Of a stretch of 64,000 nt of DNA, positions 58,870-64,000 are shown piece by piece (the stretch's first letter is position 1; the number at the start of each line of letters is the position of its first letter). The translations under genes and the position numbers were made by a program. This DNA is from Selaginella moellendorffii (Eukaryota > Streptophyta > Lycopodiopsida > Selaginellales > Selaginellaceae). The notes beneath the pieces were generated by a model, which was not told where the DNA came from, did no database searches, and saw only the letters and a list, made by a program, of their open reading frames with translations. Location: contig NW_003314350.1 in assembly GCF_000143415.4 (NCBI RefSeq), forward strand, positions 558,001-622,000, read 5' to 3'.

Positions 58870-61617
58870 TCAGCCGAGAGATTCCTGGAAAGGTTCCAGC
58901 GTGGACTGGCTGGTCAACAGATTCGACAAGAGAACATACGAGTTTGGATCGCTTGCGTCGATCAAACTCGCGGCCTTGACACCTCGCTTTGCGTCGCCGT
59001 GAACTCTGCAAGCACTCAAGAATGCCCGCCACGACACGGCATCCATAGCCAGGCTGAATTCCTCCGCCTCGCCGAGCCTCCCAACTTTGGCCAGCGCGTC
59101 CACGACACACCCAAAGTGCTCCGCCAGCGGCTGGATTCCATGGTCCTCCACCATGGAGCTAAAGCACGCCATGGCGTCCTTGACGAGCCCCGAGTGGCTG
59201 CACGAAAGTATCGCGCACAGGAAGCTGACGTCGTCGGCTTTCGTCCCGTCCTGTTGCATCTTCCAAAACAGCTTCAGACTGTCCCTGGGATTCCCGTGCT
59301 GCGCGTTGGCCGCCACCATGACTGTCCACGAAACCACGTCCCGGCGTTTGATCCTCTCGAACTCGCGGTTGGCGGCGTCCAAGTTGCCACACTCGGCGTA
59401 CATGTTGACGATCGCGTTCCGGACGGTGTCGTCGCTGTCCAGGCCTTGAGAAGCCACTCGGGAGTGGAAGAGCTTTCCCTGAGTCGGGGCCACGGCACCG
59501 GCGCAGGCATCGAGCGCGAGGACGTATGAAACTTGATCCGGTTTCGTGCCTTCCATGTCCATCGCCTGGAAGAGCTTGAGAGCTTCTTTCGGCGAGTCGA
59601 GCTGGATGTAGGCCGTGAGCATTGCGTTCCACGAGACCACGTCCTTCTTCTTCAGGCCGTCGAAGACGCACTTGGAGTTTTCGAGGCTGCCACACTTTGC
59701 GTAGAGGTTGATGAGGAAGTTTGCGACGATGTTGCCGTCGAGCTGGAAGCCACTGGCCAAAACTCGCCTGTGCATGGCTTTGGCAGATTCCTCACCCGTG
59801 TAGACGCAGGCGTTGAGAAGAGCCGTGTAGCTTATCTTGTCTGGCTTCAGGCCTTCCAGGTCCATCTTCCAGAGGAGCTTGAGAGCCTCCTTGCCGCAGC
59901 CGTGCTGGCTGTACTCCACGGCCAAGGCGTTCCAGGAAACGAGATCCCTGCTCGGCATCTCGTCAAACACCTTCCTGGCCTCGTCCAAGCTCGCACACTT
60001 CCCGTACATGCTCACCAACGTGTTGTTTACGTTGACATCGCCGCCAAAACCAGTGGCAATTGCTCGAGAGTGAGCACTTCTTCCACGTGTTAGATCCCCC
60101 GAGCTCGCACAGGCGTCGAGAATGCTCACGAACGTCACCTTGCTCGGAGGAATGCCTTCCAAGTCCATCTTCTTGAGAAGCTCCAGCGCTTCTCTTCCAT
60201 GCCTGTGCTGTGCGTATGCTGTTATCATCGCGTTCCAGGAAACCACGCTCTTCACCTCCATCCCCTCAAGAACACCTCTTGCCTCTGCCAAGCTCCCACA
60301 CTTCCCGTACATGTTAACCAGCGTCGTCTCCACAAACACGTCCATCATGAAACCACTCGCGAGGAAAGTAGCGTGAAACTTTCGTCCCTGTTCCAAGTCT
60401 TCAAGCGTTGCACAGGCAGCTAACAAGCCAAGCAAGCTCGCCCTGTTCGGTCGAAAGCCTTCCATGCTCATCAACCGAGAAAGCTCCATAGCCTCTCTGG
60501 CATGCCCGAGCTGTGTGTAGGACGTGAGCATGGCGGCCCAGGACACCGAGTTCTTCAAAAGGATGCCGTCAAACACCTCCCTGGCCTCGGAAACACTGGA
60601 GCAGCGTCCATACATGCTGAGGAGTGCGTTTCCAACGCCAACATCTGTAGTGAAACCATCTGCTGTAGCTTGCGAGTGGACTTTCCTACCGTGCTCCAAG
60701 TCCGTGCAAGCATCCAAGATGCCGACGAAAGTGAAAGCGTCAGGCCTGGTTCCATCCTGCTGCATCTCCTGGAAGACTCTAAACGCCAGCGTCGAGTCTC
60801 TGGCCACCTGCGAATACGAAACAATCAGTGCGTTCCACGAGACAACATCTCTTTGTTCCATACCGTCAAAGACAAGCCTCGCGTCGCTGGAGCTCCCGCA
60901 CTTGCCATACATGGTGATGAGGCAATTGGCGACGATGAGATGGTCTTCAAACTCCGTCGCGGCAATGCTGGCATGCACAGCGCGACCAAGCTCGAGAGCT
61001 CCCAGAAGCGTGCACGCCTTGAGAGCCAGGCCCACCGTGAAAGTATCCGGTTTCACACCCTCAGCGTGCATTCTCCAGTAGATCACCAGCGCTTTGAAAG
61101 GATTGCCATTCCGGATGTGAGCCGTGATCATCACTGTGGCGAGGCACTTGTCCGGAACAACACCTTCCTCCACCATCTTCTCGAAAAATCCCACAGCCCC
61201 ACTGTAATCCCCGTTGAGAACACAAGCCGAGACCATCTCGCTCCACGAGAAGAGATTCCTGTGAGCCATCGCTATAGTGTCGAAAACTCTACGCGCCTCC
61301 TCCAAGCTGCCGCATTTCCCATACATCCCAATCACCATATTCGCTAGCCGGCGATCAGCGCGACAATCGCTCTTGCTGACGTGATCGTGGATTTTCCTGC
61401 CCTCCGCCAATGCCTGCGCCTCGCCACACCACCGGAGCAATCTGCTATAGCTGCCGATCTTGTCCAGAGATTCTTCCAGAGATTCCAGAGCTCGATCTAC
61501 ATCCATACCTCTCCCGTCGGCGATGCCGCCGCAAGAATCAGCTGCATCGAGCGATAGAAGCCTAGAGAATCGAGAATGCGAGAATTGGATCCGCCGGAGC
61601 ATCGCCCGCCCGGGCAT
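58870..61617 (-). CDS. PLS-class pentatricopeptide repeat protein, intronless
   Basis: One 915-codon exon from ATG 61617. The first ~25 residues are Arg/Ser-rich without acids, fitting organelle targeting. Tandem P, L and S motifs run nearly end to end (for example NMVIGMYGKCGSLEEARRVFD, DVVSWNALIVSYSQ and DAFTFVGILDACTD). The C-terminus has an E-like segment (VSWRAFLSACRVHGDAKRG; NSYVLLSNLL) and stops about 15 residues later, with no DYW domain. PLS PPR proteins choose C-to-U editing sites in mitochondria or plastids. Without DYW this one would need a deaminase partner. It is divergent from NF-YA (422 bp). Confidence 0.95.
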   Translation of the reverse strand: MPGRAMLRRIQFSHSRFSRLLSLDAADSCGGIADGRGMDVDRALESLEESLDKIGSYSRLLRWCGEAQALAEGRKIHDHVSKSDCRADRRLANMVIGMYGKCGSLEEARRVFDTIAMAHRNLFSWSEMVSACVLNGDYSGAVGFFEKMVEEGVVPDKCLATVMITAHIRNGNPFKALVIYWRMHAEGVKPDTFTVGLALKACTLLGALELGRAVHASIAATEFEDHLIVANCLITMYGKCGSSSDARLVFDGMEQRDVVSWNALIVSYSQVARDSTLAFRVFQEMQQDGTRPDAFTFVGILDACTDLEHGRKVHSQATADGFTTDVGVGNALLSMYGRCSSVSEAREVFDGILLKNSVSWAAMLTSYTQLGHAREAMELSRLMSMEGFRPNRASLLGLLAACATLEDLEQGRKFHATFLASGFMMDVFVETTLVNMYGKCGSLAEARGVLEGMEVKSVVSWNAMITAYAQHRHGREALELLKKMDLEGIPPSKVTFVSILDACASSGDLTRGRSAHSRAIATGFGGDVNVNNTLVSMYGKCASLDEARKVFDEMPSRDLVSWNALAVEYSQHGCGKEALKLLWKMDLEGLKPDKISYTALLNACVYTGEESAKAMHRRVLASGFQLDGNIVANFLINLYAKCGSLENSKCVFDGLKKKDVVSWNAMLTAYIQLDSPKEALKLFQAMDMEGTKPDQVSYVLALDACAGAVAPTQGKLFHSRVASQGLDSDDTVRNAIVNMYAECGNLDAANREFERIKRRDVVSWTVMVAANAQHGNPRDSLKLFWKMQQDGTKADDVSFLCAILSCSHSGLVKDAMACFSSMVEDHGIQPLAEHFGCVVDALAKVGRLGEAEEFSLAMDAVSWRAFLSACRVHGDAKRGVKAASLIDASDPNSYVLLSNLLTSQSTLEPFQESLG

Positions 61618-62039
61618 GGGCGAAGAACCCTAAATTACAGAGATTCCACTAACGGATTCATAGCGACACGTGCCCACGGGCACCGGCTGGAGCCGGTAAG
61701 ATCGCGAGACACGTGGCGGGAGCCTGGTCGCCGCAGATGGCGGTGCCGCCGTGCACGGGCTACAGCCAGTCAGCAGATCCCGCAACCGGCCCAGGGAGTC
61801 ATCTTCGTCTACCTCATGTTTGGGTGCCTAGGGTTAGGGTATTGGCGTAGGAGCTGGTGGCCTCGACATCGCCGAGAAGCGCAAGGGCGATTATTCTCCA
61901 TTCGTGAAGCTTGCGAGGCAAAAGGTGAATTCTTTGCGAGATTTTCACTCTCTCGCTCGCGATTCTCTGAAATTTCCGGTAGCTGAGAGCAAGATTGGCC
62001 GTGTAGGGTTTGCTGGGATAGGAGGCGACCGCCAGACCG

Positions 62040-63322
62040 ATGCGCGGTGAAGAAATCCCTGAAAGCGAGGAGGATACGCGATCATCGTCTCCTGGAGCTG
62101 CTGCTAGTGGCGGGGCGGCGTCATTGCCGTGGTGGGGCGCTCAATCGTCCGCTACTGTCACTCAAAAGGCTGCTTTTGATGGTTGTGCGAGCGGCGGGAG
62201 AGTGAACTTCGCCCCAATGCAGCAGCCTCAAGCTCCACACGATGGTCACACTCTTTCTTCTCCAGCCCAGAAGTTACCAGCGCCTTCCTCCGGCACAGGT
62301 TTGCTGGAAACTTTCTTTCTTTCTTTCAAAGCAAAACCTTTCATACATTTCTTTCTTTCTCTTCAGCAGCTGTGGATGAGAATGGTGCTACTGCTGTGGC
62401 TACTGTCGGTGAAGTAGCGAATGGAATTCCTCCACCGCCGGGAGAGTTTATCATCCGGCCTCCCCAGCTCGAGCTCGGTCACCCAATGGTCTGAAAAACG
62501 AAAAGAGCGACAGAAGTTTGATGACCTTTCGTGTTGTGGACTCGTTCCAGGTTCGCGCAGCCTATCCGTATGATCCGTATTACGGTGGACTTGTTGCGGC
62601 TTATGGAGCGCAGGGAGTGCCAATGGTAGTGCTCTTTTCAGTAGGGAATTGTCGGTCTCACTCACGCGTTTTGTGTTTCATGTAGATGCATCCTCATGTT
62701 CTAGGAATGCAGCACAGTCGAATGCCTTTGCCGTCGGAGATGATGGAAGAAGAGCCCGTGTATGTAAACGCGAAGCAGTATCACGGCATTCTTCGCAGGA
62801 GGCAGATACGAGCAAAGGCGGAGCTCGAGAACAAACTCGTGAAGACTAGGAAAGTAAGTTTCTTTTCTTTCCTTTCCTCTCGTGGAACTAGTGTTTCTTC
62901 TCTTTTCTCCTGTAGAACTTGACTGAACCAATGTTTTTCCACAGCCATATCTACATGAATCGCGACACCAGCACGCGTTGAGGAGAGCCAGGGGATGCGG
63001 CGGCCGGTTCCTCAACACCAAAGCCAAGGAAGATGGGAAAGGATGCAACGATGTAAATGAGAGAGCTTCGTCAGTGTGCTCGGATAGCTCTGACGCCAAG
63101 TCCAACAGCGCTGGAGCCGGATCGGCGGAAAGCGGTGGAGCTGCCGGGTATCATCACCCTCGAATGATCTCAGCAGCGAATCAAGCAAATGGTTACCACA
63201 GTCTTCATCAAGCTCAGTCGTTCCATCCGTCAGCGTTCCATCCTTTAGCTAGTTGTGATGGTGGTGACAACGGGCAGAGTGGCACCGGCATGGTTTCCAG
63301 CATGGCTGTGGCGACGCAGTAA
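62040..63322 (+). CDS. NF-YA (CCAAT-binding HAP2) transcription factor
   Basis: Start ATG 62040 ([12 protein letters not shown]), stop at 63320, five exons; the last intron falls within the conserved domain (KTRK|PYLHES). The N-terminal half is Ser/Ala/Gln/Pro-rich. The A1 helix ([24 protein letters not shown]) binds the NF-YB/NF-YC dimer, and A2 ([20 protein letters not shown]) reads CCAAT in the minor groove. The C-terminal region is Ser/Gly/His-rich. It acts in the nucleus in development and stress responses. A GAT microsatellite lies just downstream (about 63,397-63,420). Confidence 0.97.
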
Positions 63323-63672
63323 GATCGCGCCAGCGAGCGAAGATCGTAGGAGAGAAGTTTATGGGGAAGAGCCAATGTTGGGTGAAGTGGTGGATGATGA
63401 TGATGATGATCATGATGATGGAAGAAAAGAGAAGGCTTGCAGTTTTGTTACCAGCAAGCAGTGTAGTAGGAGCAAAAACTCAGTTTGTGCAGTGTTCTCT
63501 TTTGACTTGTCATACTTGATAGTACGGACTGTGATATTCATGAAATATTATAGTACAGTTAAAGATTATGCCTGAAATATTCTAGTACGGATGAAGTTAC
63601 ACTAAAGCCCTAGCTAAACCCTAAATTTGGAGGGAAATAGGGGGGAGAGATGAATGTAGGCGGCAAGCGGCT

Positions 63673-64000
63673 ATGGTGGATCTCTCGGCGCTGCTCCAGG
63701 ATCTGGGAGACTGCATCGCCAGCAAGCTCGACTCGTCATCCGAGACGCAGCCGGAGAACGATGATCCGGTAGAGTCGCGCTTCCGGTCGGTGTTGCCTGT
63801 TCTTCTCGACGCGTATTTTCTTCCCGAGAAAGGTATGCGGTCGCGATAGGGGAAGAGAGGCTTATTTCGTGCGCTTGGCAGTGAAAGGACGGGAGATTTT
63901 GGCGATTTTGAAGCTGGTGCGGCACACTGTGGATCATTTTCCCGGTGTTCTCTTCCATGGCAAAGCTCATGCTGTTCTTCCTGTTGTTGCGAGGTTGATT
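63673..64000 (+). CDS. Unknown protein, 5' part only
   Basis: Exon 1 runs 63673-63832 (MVDLSALLQDLGDCIASKLD...), a 49-nt intron follows, and exon 2 starts at 63882 and leaves the window (REILAILKLVRHTVDHFPGVLFHG). The text looks like helical-repeat (ARM/HEAT) sequence; the family was not recognised. AAACCCTAAAT lies at about 63,615, just upstream, as for other genes here. Confidence 0.7.

Noticed and set aside
59533..60093. Long plus-strand ORFs across the PPR gene
   Set aside because: These are antisense shadows of an intact 915-codon PPR exon with clear repeats.

Overview
The window is nuclear DNA of a land plant, most likely a lycophyte close to Selaginella; this is an inference. It holds plant-only families (WIP zinc finger, CRK receptor kinases, thioredoxin f, LIR1-like protein, caleosin, PLS-class PPR proteins), very short GT-AG introns (about 50-100 nt) and unusually tight gene spacing. 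The CRKs have a single DUF26 ectodomain, as reported for early-diverging vascular plants. Exon structures below were assembled by hand from splice consensus and reading phase, and starts were moved to real ATG codons.

Layout: 1.2-9.6 kb carries a tight minus-strand trio (rhodanese, PTRHD1-type protein, Dcp2-like protein with a degenerate Nudix box), an apyrase on plus, a LIR1-like chloroplast protein, a PPR remnant and a caleosin whose first exon contains a 39-bp repeat that reiterates the 5' splice site. 9.6-12.3 kb is gene-poor and contains an assembly gap bracketed by an inverted repeat. 12.3-19 kb has a small unknown gene, an atypical dual-specificity phosphatase without its catalytic Arg, a WDR91 homologue and a kinase resembling fungal-type/Crinkler kinases. 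19.2-31 kb is a duplicated and rearranged block: intact RIO2, two nearly identical CRK genes, a decapitated RIO2 copy, two broken copies of another kinase (one with a micro-inversion), a decayed third CRK copy and an interposed zeta-class GST. 31-44.7 kb is dense housekeeping sequence: UBP3/4-type deubiquitinase, AlkB-like protein, thioredoxin f, an SR45a-like splicing factor, a small membrane protein, an F-box protein, a PH-domain protein and RNA polymerase III subunit RPC5. 44.7-52.7 kb is one large DMXL/Rav1 (V-ATPase assembly) gene. 55-64 kb has a WIP transcription factor, an intronless PPR gene, NF-YA and the start of an unknown gene that runs off the window.

A recurring architecture is the head-to-head pair with only 71-225 bp between start codons, often with AAACCCTA-type (telo-box) motifs. 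The genes do not form one pathway. Most are basic cell functions (ribosome and RNA metabolism, protein turnover, V-ATPase and endosome control, chloroplast redox), plus a young receptor-kinase duplication.
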